Positions 1 through 8,802 of a stretch of DNA of 64,000 nucleotides are shown here, piece after piece; the stretch's first letter is position 1; each line of letters opens with the position of its first letter. The notes under the pieces are model-generated. The model was given only the letters and a program-made list of their open reading frames with translations. It made no database searches and was not told the DNA's origin. Source of the stretch: Hyphomonas sp. Mor2 (GTDB lineage Bacteria > Pseudomonadota > Alphaproteobacteria > Caulobacterales > Hyphomonadaceae). Location: positions 3,038,001 to 3,102,000 of the forward strand of contig NZ_CP017718.1 in assembly GCF_001854405.1 (NCBI RefSeq), in the 5' to 3' direction. The position numbers and the translations under genes were made by a program.

Positions 1-125
1 GGTTCACGCAAATCCCTCCATTCCCACTGGAACTATTTCAGAGCCTTTTGCTCGCGTCCATTCCTATCTTGTGTATTCGACATTCGTATCCGATATGCAG
101 CGCTTGTCGAAAGAAAGGCCGCCAC

Positions 126-593
126 ATGGATCGCGCAGGGCAATATCAAGATTTGCAGGCCGAGATTGAAGCCGTGGTCGCCGGCGAGAGCTATGTCCCG
201 GCGCGATATGCGAGCGCCGCCTGCCTGCTGTCACAGGCCTTCTCCCCGCGCTTTTTCTGGACGGGGTTCTATGTCGTCGATCCGCTAAAACCGACCGAGC
301 TGGTGGTCGGTCCCTATCAAGGAACGCTCGGCTGTCTGCGGATCCCGTTCGGCAAGGGTGTCTGCGGCGCCTGCGCAGAGCAGCAACAGAGCATTATCGT
401 CCCCGATGTGCATGCCTTTCCGGGCCACATTGCCTGCGACAGCCGCACAAATTCCGAGATCGTAGTTCCGGTGTTTGACGCGAATGGCCAGCTCGCTGCC
501 GTCCTCGATGTTGATAGCGAGCAGCCGGACGCGTTCGACGAGATCGACCGATCAGGGCTCGAGGCTATCTGCCGCTACCTGCTCACTGCCTGA
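126..593 (+). CDS. msrC: Free methionine-(R)-sulfoxide reductase (GAF-domain fRMsr)
   Basis: A 155-residue single GAF-domain protein that should reduce free L-methionine-(R)-sulfoxide in the cytoplasm, using thioredoxin. Cysteines at residues 70, 80 and 104 have the same 10- and 24-residue spacing as the three catalytic or resolving cysteines of E. coli fRMsr (84, 94, 118), in the contexts TLGCLRI, GKGVCGAC and HIACDS. The reading frame is open back to base 48, but those 26 codons do not look like the family, so the ATG at 126 is preferred. Length fits the family. Its 3' end overlaps the convergent carboxylesterase gene by about 42 bases. Family identity is strong; the physiological role is by homology. 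Confidence 0.9.
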   Translation: MDRAGQYQDLQAEIEAVVAGESYVPARYASAACLLSQAFSPRFFWTGFYVVDPLKPTELVVGPYQGTLGCLRIPFGKGVCGACAEQQQSIIVPDVHAFPGHIACDSRTNSEIVVPVFDANGQLAAVLDVDSEQPDAFDEIDRSGLEAICRYLLTA

Positions 594-2351
594 CCCTGCG
601 AAGGTTTCTTCCGTTACGGGCGGCGTAATCTGCGGCCCCGCCACAGCGACGCCGCGGCGCAGCGCGCGTTCCATGATGTCGAGCTTCTCGGCCCGAACAC
701 CGGACTTCACTTCGATGGACGGGTTGAACGTCATCCACAGGTCAGACGCTGGATCATAGAGCGGCCATTCGCGCAGACCGGCGCCATTCGGGTCGCCGGT
801 CTTGGCGAAATTAGTCCAGTACAGCCCCATGGCTTCTGTCAGTTTTTCATCGTCCTCTGAGAGGCTCTGGAGGGGCACATGGGAGTCGAACACGAAGAAA
901 ATCTCGGCCGCATGAAACGCGCCGATCGTTTGCGACCTGGACGGCGGCACTCGTGTGAAATGATAAAGGAAGGTCGGTTCCCCTTGGCGAACATTGGCAG
1001 CGGCCAGATGGCGCATATGGACGCCGAACAGGTCGTCACCCAGCATGTCGGTTTCGGCCTTCTGATAGGTTTCCGGATTGTCCAGGCCATACAGCGTGAT
1101 CAGGTCTGAAGCGTCTTCCTCGCCATAAATCTCCCGCAGAAGATCGAGGCGGTCCTCGAGCGCCTCAGGGAATTCTGGTCTGAGGACGGTCGGCCTCTGA
1201 ATGCTGTCATAGAACAGGGTGCCTTCGTCGGCATTGTACCCAGCCAGGATCGGGACATTGTGGATGCTGCCATCGGCAATCGCCTGGCCCATCAGTTTCG
1301 GGATGACTACGCCATCCACCGTTGGCAGAGCATAGCCGCCAAGGTGCAACTTGTTGGGGATATGCGCGATGATGTCAGCTGCCGGAATGGCGCGCAGGTC
1401 TGAGGCGCTCGCATCGGCGGCGGCCAGTCCATCAAAGAAATCGAGCCCGGCCTCATGCATGGTCAGGCGACCTTCAATCGCTGTGGTCAGCCCATTGGCA
1501 TTATAGGTTGAGGCCCCGCTTTGCAGGATCGCCTTGTGAAACAGGCCCTGGCTCAACGGCGTCGACATGATTTCGGTCACCGATTGGGCCCCCGCACTCT
1601 CGCCAAAGATCGTGACATTGTCCGGATCACCGCCAAAGGACGCAATATTGTCCTGGATCCAGGCGAGCGCTGCGACTTGATCGAGCAGACCATAATTGCC
1701 GGACACGCCGCGCGGATCATCCGCGCTGAGCGCTGGATGAGCGATGTATCCGAAGACTCCGAGCCGATAGTTGATGGTCACCAGGACGGTGCCATTCTCG
1801 ACCAGTTGATTGGCCTGATACGGGGCCTGCGATCCAGCACCAGATTGATGGCTGCCGCCATGAATCCAGACCATGACCGGTTGCAGATCCGCGTTGCCGA
1901 CATTGGCGCTGCGCACATTCAGGAACAGGCAATCTTCGCTTTCTTTGGGAGGTTCTGCGTTTTCAAGCACGACCGTTGCAAGATGACGTTCCACGGCGTT
2001 GAGGCCGAGTCCGTTGAGGAGATCACTCAGAAACTCGCCGCTGCCATAGCGCGCCTGAACGCATTCAGCGCCAAAGACCGTCCCATCGCGCACATCTTGC
2101 CAGGCCTGGGCCGGTTGCGGTGCCCGCCAGCGCAGGTCGCCGACCGGCGGTGCGGCGAACGGAATGCCATTCACTTGCAGGATCTCGGCATTGTCGGGAT
2201 CGATCCCGCTCTGGATCTCGCCTTGGGCGAGCGTGATCACGGGCCCGGCTTGCAGCGGTGGCGCTGGCTTGGTGATCATCCAGATCAAGCCGTAATAGGC
2301 GGCGGCTGAAAGCGCCGCGAGCACGGCAACAATGATCAAAAGGCGTTTCAT
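552..2351 (-). CDS. Type-B carboxylesterase / para-nitrobenzyl-esterase family, exported or membrane-anchored
   Basis: A 599-residue alpha/beta hydrolase of the carboxylesterase type B (COesterase) family. The first ~26 residues form a hydrophobic signal or anchor segment, so it probably acts in the periplasm. The nucleophile elbow GESAGA is present, the oxyanion region WIHGGSHQSG lies upstream, and FHAAEIFFVF near residue 475 carries the likely catalytic His. It is the last gene of a tight minus-strand run, 18 bases after the YbjN-like gene. The substrate is unknown; the family hydrolyses diverse esters and sometimes carbamates. Its 3' end overlaps the fRMsr gene on the other strand. Confidence 0.88.
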   Translation of the reverse strand: MKRLLIIVAVLAALSAAAYYGLIWMITKPAPPLQAGPVITLAQGEIQSGIDPDNAEILQVNGIPFAAPPVGDLRWRAPQPAQAWQDVRDGTVFGAECVQARYGSGEFLSDLLNGLGLNAVERHLATVVLENAEPPKESEDCLFLNVRSANVGNADLQPVMVWIHGGSHQSGAGSQAPYQANQLVENGTVLVTINYRLGVFGYIAHPALSADDPRGVSGNYGLLDQVAALAWIQDNIASFGGDPDNVTIFGESAGAQSVTEIMSTPLSQGLFHKAILQSGASTYNANGLTTAIEGRLTMHEAGLDFFDGLAAADASASDLRAIPAADIIAHIPNKLHLGGYALPTVDGVVIPKLMGQAIADGSIHNVPILAGYNADEGTLFYDSIQRPTVLRPEFPEALEDRLDLLREIYGEEDASDLITLYGLDNPETYQKAETDMLGDDLFGVHMRHLAAANVRQGEPTFLYHFTRVPPSRSQTIGAFHAAEIFFVFDSHVPLQSLSEDDEKLTEAMGLYWTNFAKTGDPNGAGLREWPLYDPASDLWMTFNPSIEVKSGVRAEKLDIMERALRRGVAVAGPQITPPVTEETFAGSGSEQVAADSLEP

Positions 2352-2369
2352 GGTCTCATCCGATTGAAA

Positions 2370-2888
2370 TTAAATGGGCTGACTTGGGGGGAATTCGACG
2401 TCTTGCGACTCGGTATCGTTCCAACCTATCTCATCGATGAACTCACCGAGTTCTCGAACATACCAGTTCAGCGTGTCGCGAAAATTGGCTTCGCTCACAC
2501 CATGAACCATATTCACGGCATATTCGAGAAACGGATCGCCGTCCTCGTCGCGAAACGATTTGGTCCATCGCTTCAGGTTCCACTCGTCGAGGATCGCCGG
2601 CGCGGGCGGACGGTCGAAATCAAACCCCGCCCGGAAGGCGAGAATCTCACACTTTGTACCGCCGTCTGAGCAGGCTTCAAAATAGACGTGAAAATCGGTG
2701 CCATGCGCCCCCGACATAATCGAGACTTTTCCGTCTTCATCAACGCTGAGCTTGCTGCGATATCCCTCGTCTTGAAGAATGGAAACGATCCGTTTCGGGT
2801 CGAACGCGTCGACCAGACGGGTCTCATCGGCGTGGCTCGCGGTCGCGAGAAGCGGGGCCAGGGCGAAGCAATAAAGAGCGTGTCTCAT
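2370..2888 (-). CDS. YbjN-domain-like secreted protein
   Basis: A 172-residue protein with a signal peptide (MRHALYCFALAPLLATASHA) followed by a region resembling the YbjN/CesT-like fold (pattern ILQDEGYRSKLSVDEDG then FEACSDGGTKCEILAFRAGF, and a C-terminal helix pair). YbjN proteins are poorly understood and have been linked to stress and motility regulation. This one appears to be periplasmic. The ATG at 2888 is chosen because it overlaps the stop of the upstream DUF1330 gene as ATGA and opens directly on the signal peptide. A longer frame to 2939 exists but would bury that signal. Confidence 0.6.
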   Translation of the reverse strand: MRHALYCFALAPLLATASHADETRLVDAFDPKRIVSILQDEGYRSKLSVDEDGKVSIMSGAHGTDFHVYFEACSDGGTKCEILAFRAGFDFDRPPAPAILDEWNLKRWTKSFRDEDGDPFLEYAVNMVHGVSEANFRDTLNWYVRELGEFIDEIGWNDTESQDVEFPPSQPI

Positions 2889-3307
2889 GTTGGATCCCCG
2901 TGTAACCACAATGGCCGGGTGACAATCAATTCCTGACACAACAGCCCGGCATCACGATGTCGCGACATGGACTTGTATTCGGGATGATTGAGCGTCGCGA
3001 TAAAGGCCTGGCGGGACGGGAACGTGTTGACCAGGATGCCATCCCAATTGCCGCCGCCAATGAAGTAACGCTCGGTCGTGGCGAGCAGGCTGGTCGTGCC
3101 GCCGACCTCTGCAGCAGCTTTGGTGAAGGCTTCGGAATAGCGGATGTAAGCGGTCTCGCCAGAGCACTCCTCGCCATGTTCCGGATCGCCCTCTGCATAT
3201 TCGGCTTTGACCCTGAATTTCAGCAGATTGACCTGGCTCACCGGGCCATCATGTGGATCGTCTCGAAAGGCGCGGAACTGGTCAGCGGTCGGTTGGAAGG
3301 CGGGCAT
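2885..3307 (-). CDS. DUF1330-family protein
   Basis: A 140-residue ferredoxin-like-fold protein of the DUF1330 type (dimeric alpha-beta barrel superfamily). Typical features are the opening VNLLKFRVKAEY, the central YIRYSEAF, and the later region WDGILVNTFPSRQAFIATLNHPEY. Function in the family is not established. A good Shine-Dalgarno (AAGGAGT) lies 7 bases before the ATG. The stop overlaps the next gene's start by four bases, so the two are translationally coupled. It belongs to the minus-strand run that starts with the DPP-IV-like peptidase. Confidence 0.82.
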   Translation of the reverse strand: MPAFQPTADQFRAFRDDPHDGPVSQVNLLKFRVKAEYAEGDPEHGEECSGETAYIRYSEAFTKAAAEVGGTTSLLATTERYFIGGGNWDGILVNTFPSRQAFIATLNHPEYKSMSRHRDAGLLCQELIVTRPLWLHGDPT

Positions 3308-3366
3308 TTCGCATACTCCTTATCGGATCATCTCATTCAGCCTGTGCCGGCGCAATTGTTCAAGCC

Positions 3367-3936
3367 TCACGACGCGGCAGGGCGCAGCTCGGGGTGTTTG
3401 AGAAAATACCGCTCCAGATAGAACAGGCCAGCCGCATGCAGGGCGTGCTGCTGTTCCAGGTCCTCATAGGCCAGGAATTGCTCGAACGGCACCTCAAAGA
3501 CTTCAATCTCCTCGTTCGGATCGAGCGATTGCCTGGCGGTCGGTGTGCAGCCCAGGGCAAGGAAATAGTGCAGCTCATTATCCTGGACCGCCGGGTTCGG
3601 ATAGCAGGTGCCTATGGCGCGCATCTCGCGGGCCTGATAGCCGGTTTCCTCGGCCAGCTCGCGCCGCCCGACGGCCTCCCAATCTGTCTCGCCCGGATCA
3701 GAGACCCCGCCGGGCACTGCGGTCAGGATGATCTGCGCGGCGTGGCGATACTCCCGAATGAGGACGATATTGCCCGCATCCGTGATCGGGAAAATGGTCA
3801 CCCAGGGCGTCTGCTGGATGACATGATAGGTCGGCACGATATGACCGTCCGCGCGGACGCAGCGGTCCGTGCGCACGCCGAGATACTGGTCGCGGAAGGT
3901 CTGCCTGCTTTCGAGGATCTTCCAGGGCTTGATCAT
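3367..3936 (-). CDS. Nudix hydrolase (ADP-ribose pyrophosphatase-like)
   Basis: A 189-residue Nudix protein. The Nudix box is visible around residues 77-100 (PGGVSDPGE followed by RRELAEETGY), with one extra residue between the first Glu and the REL core compared with the usual spacing. The IREYRHAAQ segment just upstream is typical of the ADP-sugar/ADP-ribose pyrophosphatase subgroup, so a nucleoside-diphosphate-sugar substrate is likely but not proven. The start overlaps the stop of the upstream peptidase gene by four bases (ATGA), indicating co-transcription and coupling. It is probably cytosolic. Confidence 0.88.
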   Translation of the reverse strand: MIKPWKILESRQTFRDQYLGVRTDRCVRADGHIVPTYHVIQQTPWVTIFPITDAGNIVLIREYRHAAQIILTAVPGGVSDPGETDWEAVGRRELAEETGYQAREMRAIGTCYPNPAVQDNELHYFLALGCTPTARQSLDPNEEIEVFEVPFEQFLAYEDLEQQHALHAAGLFYLERYFLKHPELRPAAS

Positions 3937-6269
3937 TTCAGATGCCGGTCGAGAAAGCTCATTCGCGTCCGCATCAGATGCGTGCCGAGGGCCTGCCCGC
4001 GAATGCCGTGGCGCTGGCCCGGATAGGTCATCAGCTCGAACACGATCCCACGCTGCTGCAACTCGGCCATCAGGCGCGTTGTATTGTCAAAGGTGACATT
4101 ATCGTCGGCCATGCCGTGGATCAGCATCAGCTCCGGCAGGTCGGTTTCGAGCCGGTCCAGGTGATGGAAGACCGATGATGTCTCATAGCCTTCAGCATTG
4201 TCCTGCGGCGTATCCATATAGCGTTCGGTATAGAACGTGTCATACAGCGCCCAGTCGGTGACCGGCGCGCCCGCGACCGCGGCGGCAAAGGTGCCTTCCG
4301 GCGCTTGCAGGATGGTCATCAGGGTCATGTAGCCGCCATAGGACCAGCCCTGGATGCCGACCCGCTCGCCATCGACAAAGGGCTGCGATTTCAGCCAGTC
4401 GACCCCGACCAGCACATCGCGCACTTCGGGGATACCCATCTGGCGATAGATCACGTCCTCGAATGCCTTGCCGCGATTGGCCATGCCGCGATTGTCGATG
4501 CGGAAAACGACATAGCCCTGACGTGAATAGAACTGGTCGGACAGGCGCTCCCAGTTGCGATTGACGGTCTGGACATGCGGGCCGCCATAGATCTCGACCA
4601 AAGCGGGATAGGTCTTGCTGGCATCAAAATCCGGCGGCAGCTGGATCGAATAGTAGAGCGTCTGGCCGTCTTCGGCGGTCAATGTGCCGTATTCGGGGAC
4701 CGTGTGGTTTTCGAGATAGGGTGCGTAAGCGTGGCTATCGTCCAGCTTGTTCTCTTCAATCCAGGCAATCAATGATCCGTCTGCTCGGTAGAGTCCGGTT
4801 TGCGGCGGCCGGGTTGGACTGGAACTGGTGCCGACAAAGGACTGGCCGTCCGGCGCCATCGAGATTGACCAGGACTTGCCAGGCTCGGTCAGCCGCACCG
4901 GCGCGGTCATTGGGCCGTTCTCGCGGATCTGAACGCTATACAGATGGCGCTCCAGCGGTGTGTCCTTGTGGCCGGTGAAGAACACGGTATCGCCCGCGCG
5001 GCCGACAATCTGATCAACCGGCCAGGTCCCGGACGTGATCGGCTTGAGGGCACCTTTATCGTCCAGCATTAGCTGAATGTGGCGATATGGATCGGGTTCA
5101 TTGAACACCCGCACCGGCTGACCATTGTCGCCCTCGACATAGGTATCGTGTGGGGCCTGATTGAGTTCCTGCGTGATCAGGATGCGCGTCTCATCCAGCG
5201 GCAGGAAATCGTCATTGAGATTGACCCAGCGCTGCTGGTTTTCCGCGAATGCGAGGCGTGGCGCGTCATCCGGAAGGTGGGTGACATGGTACTTGATGGC
5301 TTTCTGATCGCGCTCGACGGACTGGAACCAGAGACGGTCGCCGTTGCTCCAATTGACCCGCGCCAGATACGAGTCTGGCCCGGCGGAGAAGAGCTGCGTC
5401 ACCTCGCCGGTCTCCATGTCCCGCACGAACAGGTCCACGATCGCATTTGGTCGCCCGGCGCGCGGATAACGCTGTTCGATCACCGTCACGTCTTCGGCGG
5501 CAATGTCGAAGCGCGGGATGATATCGACCGTGCTCTCGTCGACTTTGGTGTAGGCGAGATAGCGATCATCCGGGCTCCACCAATAGCCGGTGTAGCGGCT
5601 CATCTCTTCCTGCGCGACGAACTCGGCGACGCCATAAGCGATCGCCTTGTCGGGCTCGGCTGCCGGTGTCAGGCGGCTTTCCTCGCCGCTGTCGAGATCG
5701 ATCGCATAGACCGCGCCGTCGCGGATGAAGCTGGCATAGGTCCCGCTCGGCGAGATCTTGGCGTCATACTCGAAGGCGTCTGTATTGGTGAGTTGGCGGG
5801 TTTGCGGTCCGCTCTCGGCCAAGGTGATAAGATGCAGATCTCCACCGAGCGGCACCAGGAGCGTGTCCGCCGTGCCCCAGTCATAGCTGACAATGCCTTT
5901 GCGCCCGGCAATCCGCTTGCGTTCGCGCAGCGCCTTTTCCTCTTCTGACAGCTCGACCTCTTCCGGTTCGAGCAGTTTGGAATCGACCAGCAGGCTCTGT
6001 GCGCCAGTGGCCACGTCAAACTGCCAGAGATCGAACCGGGCACCATCCTCCTCGCTCGCTTTCAGGAAAGTGACGCGCGTCCCGTCCGGACTGTACTTGA
6101 CCCCGGTCGGGGTCGGGCCGGACAGGGACGGGCTTGCAAACAGACGTTCAATCGTCAGCGGTTTTTGGTCGACCATAATGTTCGTTTCAACAGCTTGAGT
6201 TTGGGCCAGGGGCGTCGCGCAGGCGCTCGCGATGAGCGCTGCGGCAGGCAGGAAGAGGGATCGCATCAT
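3933..6269 (-). CDS. S9-family prolyl oligopeptidase / dipeptidyl-peptidase IV-like lipoprotein
   Basis: A 778-residue serine peptidase with an N-terminal DPP-IV beta-propeller (roughly residues 40-510) and a C-terminal alpha/beta-hydrolase domain. The nucleophile motif GWSYGGYM is present, followed by the Asp region (GMADDNVTFDN) and the His region (GQRHGIRG). Family members cut Xaa-Pro dipeptides from peptide N-termini. The N-terminus (MMRSLFLPAAALIASAC) looks like a signal peptide ending in a lipobox-like Cys17, so attachment to a membrane in the envelope is likely. It heads the run peptidase-Nudix-DUF1330-YbjN-esterase, suggesting a peptide/ester scavenging operon. Confidence 0.9.
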   Translation of the reverse strand: MMRSLFLPAAALIASACATPLAQTQAVETNIMVDQKPLTIERLFASPSLSGPTPTGVKYSPDGTRVTFLKASEEDGARFDLWQFDVATGAQSLLVDSKLLEPEEVELSEEEKALRERKRIAGRKGIVSYDWGTADTLLVPLGGDLHLITLAESGPQTRQLTNTDAFEYDAKISPSGTYASFIRDGAVYAIDLDSGEESRLTPAAEPDKAIAYGVAEFVAQEEMSRYTGYWWSPDDRYLAYTKVDESTVDIIPRFDIAAEDVTVIEQRYPRAGRPNAIVDLFVRDMETGEVTQLFSAGPDSYLARVNWSNGDRLWFQSVERDQKAIKYHVTHLPDDAPRLAFAENQQRWVNLNDDFLPLDETRILITQELNQAPHDTYVEGDNGQPVRVFNEPDPYRHIQLMLDDKGALKPITSGTWPVDQIVGRAGDTVFFTGHKDTPLERHLYSVQIRENGPMTAPVRLTEPGKSWSISMAPDGQSFVGTSSSPTRPPQTGLYRADGSLIAWIEENKLDDSHAYAPYLENHTVPEYGTLTAEDGQTLYYSIQLPPDFDASKTYPALVEIYGGPHVQTVNRNWERLSDQFYSRQGYVVFRIDNRGMANRGKAFEDVIYRQMGIPEVRDVLVGVDWLKSQPFVDGERVGIQGWSYGGYMTLMTILQAPEGTFAAAVAGAPVTDWALYDTFYTERYMDTPQDNAEGYETSSVFHHLDRLETDLPELMLIHGMADDNVTFDNTTRLMAELQQRGIVFELMTYPGQRHGIRGQALGTHLMRTRMSFLDRHLK

Positions 6270-6322
6270 GATAAAGGGGCTAACGCGCTCTGCGGCGCTT
6301 GTCAGCCCTTGACGCCCGATCG

Positions 6323-6925
6323 CTAGATATCGGTCTCGTCGCCCAGCAGGCTGTCCAGCAATTTCTGGATCTCGGCATTGGAATCGCCCGCGCCAAAGCT
6401 CAACGCCCCGGACGAGAAGGTCGTGCCATAGGTCCGTACCAGGGTCACCGTCTGGGCGATGCCAGAGATGAAATCATCCTCGGTCAGCGACATCAGCGGA
6501 TGCACAAAACTCGCCCAGACCTGCCCGCCTGCAATGGCGTAACGGGCATCGAGCGCGGTATCGAAATTGGCTTGCATCAGGCGCTGCAATTGCGCGCCGG
6601 ACAGTCCATCACTTCCGCCCGCGCGCGTGAACAGCCGCATGCGATCGGCGTTGACGTCAAAGACCAGCGTGACCGGCGTACCATCCACCTCAAACGTCGC
6701 CCCATTGCCGGTGATCTCGGCCTCCTCGTCAATCATCGTCACCAGCGTCAGCAGTTCGATGGCGGCGGCGACGGTTGGGGGCACCTCCTCGGATTCAGGA
6801 GCGGTTTCGGTTTCGGGCGTTTCGGCGGGCGCTGGATCCGTTTCCTGCGCGATGGCAATCGAAGACGGAAAAAGGAATGATCCGGCCAGAACGAGGGCTT
6901 GAAAAAGGGGGAGGCGCTGCCGCAT
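6323..6925 (-). CDS. Secreted protein of unknown function, possibly CesT/YbjN-like fold
   Basis: A 200-residue protein with a signal peptide (cleavage likely after SSIAIA) and then an acidic, Pro/Glu-rich linker of about 25 residues before a globular domain. That domain (IELLTLVTMIDEEAEITGNG, later ANFDTALDARYAIAGGQVWASFVHPL) has the alternating strand/helix look of type-III-chaperone/YbjN-like folds, but I cannot assign it firmly. It lies 53 bases upstream of the peptidase gene on the same strand and could be its operon partner. Confidence 0.6.
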   Translation of the reverse strand: MRQRLPLFQALVLAGSFLFPSSIAIAQETDPAPAETPETETAPESEEVPPTVAAAIELLTLVTMIDEEAEITGNGATFEVDGTPVTLVFDVNADRMRLFTRAGGSDGLSGAQLQRLMQANFDTALDARYAIAGGQVWASFVHPLMSLTEDDFISGIAQTVTLVRTYGTTFSSGALSFGAGDSNAEIQKLLDSLLGDETDI

Positions 6926-7065
6926 GATGTCTCCAATTCGATTTGCTCGACCCTACGCACACGCGCGGGCGGACAGCAATTCCAATTCGATCAAGCGGCA
7001 TCATCTCTTTGTGATACTGAACGATAAATAATTTGAATATTATTCAAACCGCGATACACCTGGTG

Positions 7066-7074
7066 AAAAGGAGG
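7066..7074 (+). promoter_or_regulatory. Ribosome binding site deciding the MBL-hydrolase start
   Basis: AAAAGGAGG lies six bases before the ATG at 7081. It also directly abuts another in-frame ATG at 7075, too close to use. This supports 7081 over the longer reading frame beginning at 7033. Confidence 0.7.
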
Positions 7075-7080
7075 ATGAAG

Positions 7081-8016
7081 ATGCTGAAATGGACGGTGCG
7101 AATTGTCGGAACTCTGGCCTTGGTGATCGGCTTCCTGTTCTGGTGGTTGATGCTGAGCAGTTCAAACGCCGCCCGGTCGGCACCAGACGTGTTCAACCTG
7201 ACCGACTGGCAGTCCAAGGCGAGCGCCCCAGCCGATCAGTTGCCGATCTCGATCCGAATTCTCGAAGTCGGCCGCGACACCGCCCCGCCTTTTGCCGCGC
7301 AAGCGGGTCGTTTCGGCGCGCCGGTCGCGATGAGCTACAATGCGGTTGAGGTGAAGTACCCCGATCGTCAGATCGTCATTGGCGGCGCGGTCGATCGTCC
7401 AACTGCCGAAGAGATGGCCCTGTCCAGGACCGAGTGGAGGTTCAGCGACAGCGCCTATGCCGAGCTCACTGCGGCCATGTTGAACGCTGAGCAGGTGCTG
7501 ATGACGCATGAGCATCTCGATCATGTCATGGCCATTGCCCGGCATCCTGATCCAAGCGGTCTCGCCCCCAATCTGGTCCTCAACGCCCCGCAAATCGCTG
7601 CCCTGCCGCTATTCGCAGACGGCACGCTCGACCCAGCGCTGACATCCTTGCAGGCAGGCTTGTCCGGTGAGGTCGCGTCGATCGCCCCGGGCATTGTCAT
7701 CGTTCCGGCGGCCGGGCACACGCCGGGCAGTCAGATGGTGTTCATTAGCTTGCAGAATGGTCAGGAAATTCTGCTGATCGGCGACATTGTGTGGAATATG
7801 GGCGCGATCGAAGCCCTCAAGACGCGGCCCGTGCTGACCCAATACATGGTGTTTCGCCCTAATTATGAAAATCGTGACGCCATCAAGCAGCAGGTTCGCG
7901 CCCTGCACGACATGATGACCGCGCATATCGACCTGATCGTACTGCCCGCGCATGACCGGGACTGGCTGATCGGCGCAGCAGAAACTGACGGAATCTCGTT
8001 TCAGGCGGTGGAGTGA
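7081..8016 (+). CDS. MBL-fold metallo-hydrolase with N-terminal membrane anchor
   Basis: A 311-residue metallo-beta-lactamase-fold protein. Residues ~5-25 form one hydrophobic anchor (VRIVGTLALVIGFLFWWLML). The zinc motif is THEHLDH, later metal-ligand regions are AAGHTPGSQM and LIGDIVWN, and the last His lies in LPAHDRDW. The likely active face is periplasmic. The substrate is unknown; the fold covers lactonases, glyoxalases and esterases. The start is set by a strong ribosome site at 7066-7074. The stop codon abuts the stop of the convergent membrane-protein gene with no gap. Confidence 0.85.
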   Translation: MLKWTVRIVGTLALVIGFLFWWLMLSSSNAARSAPDVFNLTDWQSKASAPADQLPISIRILEVGRDTAPPFAAQAGRFGAPVAMSYNAVEVKYPDRQIVIGGAVDRPTAEEMALSRTEWRFSDSAYAELTAAMLNAEQVLMTHEHLDHVMAIARHPDPSGLAPNLVLNAPQIAALPLFADGTLDPALTSLQAGLSGEVASIAPGIVIVPAAGHTPGSQMVFISLQNGQEILLIGDIVWNMGAIEALKTRPVLTQYMVFRPNYENRDAIKQQVRALHDMMTAHIDLIVLPAHDRDWLIGAAETDGISFQAVE

Positions 8017-8742
8017 TCACGAAACCGTCCAATTGATCCAATAGCTTGCACAGATTCCCGCGCCTGAAGACACCAACAGATCACCGATCGAGATGATGAA
8101 CCCGATCGCCAGCGCGCGCGCGCCGAGACCAATGGGCGAGTGGACCCCCCACATGCCGCGAACATAGGTCAGGCAGTAGACTACGTAAGTCAGCGCGAAG
8201 CTCGTCAATGCAAACAGAGGGAACGCCTCCCGTTCGATCATCAGCGACAGGACCATCATGAACAACGAAAAGGTCATGCCCATGACCAGAAGCGCGAAGT
8301 AAAGGCGGATCCGCGTGACCCAACCTGTGCCTGACCCCCAAAAGAAAACCAATACGCCGATCACGGCGTGAATCAGCATGTAGACAAAAGGATAGCTAAA
8401 GGAATAAGCGGCAAAAAAGGCGTCGAGCACCTGATCGGCTGGTGGCAAATCCGGATTGGTTTTCGCGGCTTCCTCCAGCTGCACCAAAATCATCTGATAA
8501 AAGGGACCATCCTCTGCGGCCCAGAAAAAGCTGAGCAGCATGAACACTGTGATGACAGAAAAGGTCAGACGAATCGTCGGCGTATAGCGGCTGCGCCAAT
8601 CCGTGAAACGCGCGCTCTCAAACACGTCTCGTGGGCGGATGATTAACTGCCAGAGGGTTTTCAGACCGCGAATGTTCAAACCGAACACGTCTTCAATAAG
8701 CGAGTCGAGTCCCGGTCTCTGGTGCTGCCATCTATCGTTCAT
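8017..8742 (-). CDS. Multi-pass membrane protein, DUF3667/Yip1-like
   Basis: A 241-residue protein with a short cytoplasmic N-terminus and about five or six transmembrane segments. The stretch LWQLIIRPRDVFESARF just before the first membrane helix resembles the conserved start of DUF3667-type proteins, in which a loop with an RP..VF motif precedes the membrane bundle. No catalytic residues stand out and no function is known. It is a monocistronic minus-strand gene, convergent with the MBL hydrolase. Confidence 0.6.
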   Translation of the reverse strand: MNDRWQHQRPGLDSLIEDVFGLNIRGLKTLWQLIIRPRDVFESARFTDWRSRYTPTIRLTFSVITVFMLLSFFWAAEDGPFYQMILVQLEEAAKTNPDLPPADQVLDAFFAAYSFSYPFVYMLIHAVIGVLVFFWGSGTGWVTRIRLYFALLVMGMTFSLFMMVLSLMIEREAFPLFALTSFALTYVVYCLTYVRGMWGVHSPIGLGARALAIGFIISIGDLLVSSGAGICASYWINWTVS

Positions 8743-8802
8743 ATCGCCGCGCCCATTCTGACCTCAAGAGAAACAGCAACCCGACACTCTTCGTTTGATT
8801 GC

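Noticed and set aside
5079-5948. Plus-strand 289-codon open frame inside the DPP-IV-like gene
   Set aside because: Antisense shadow of a well-supported S9 peptidase.
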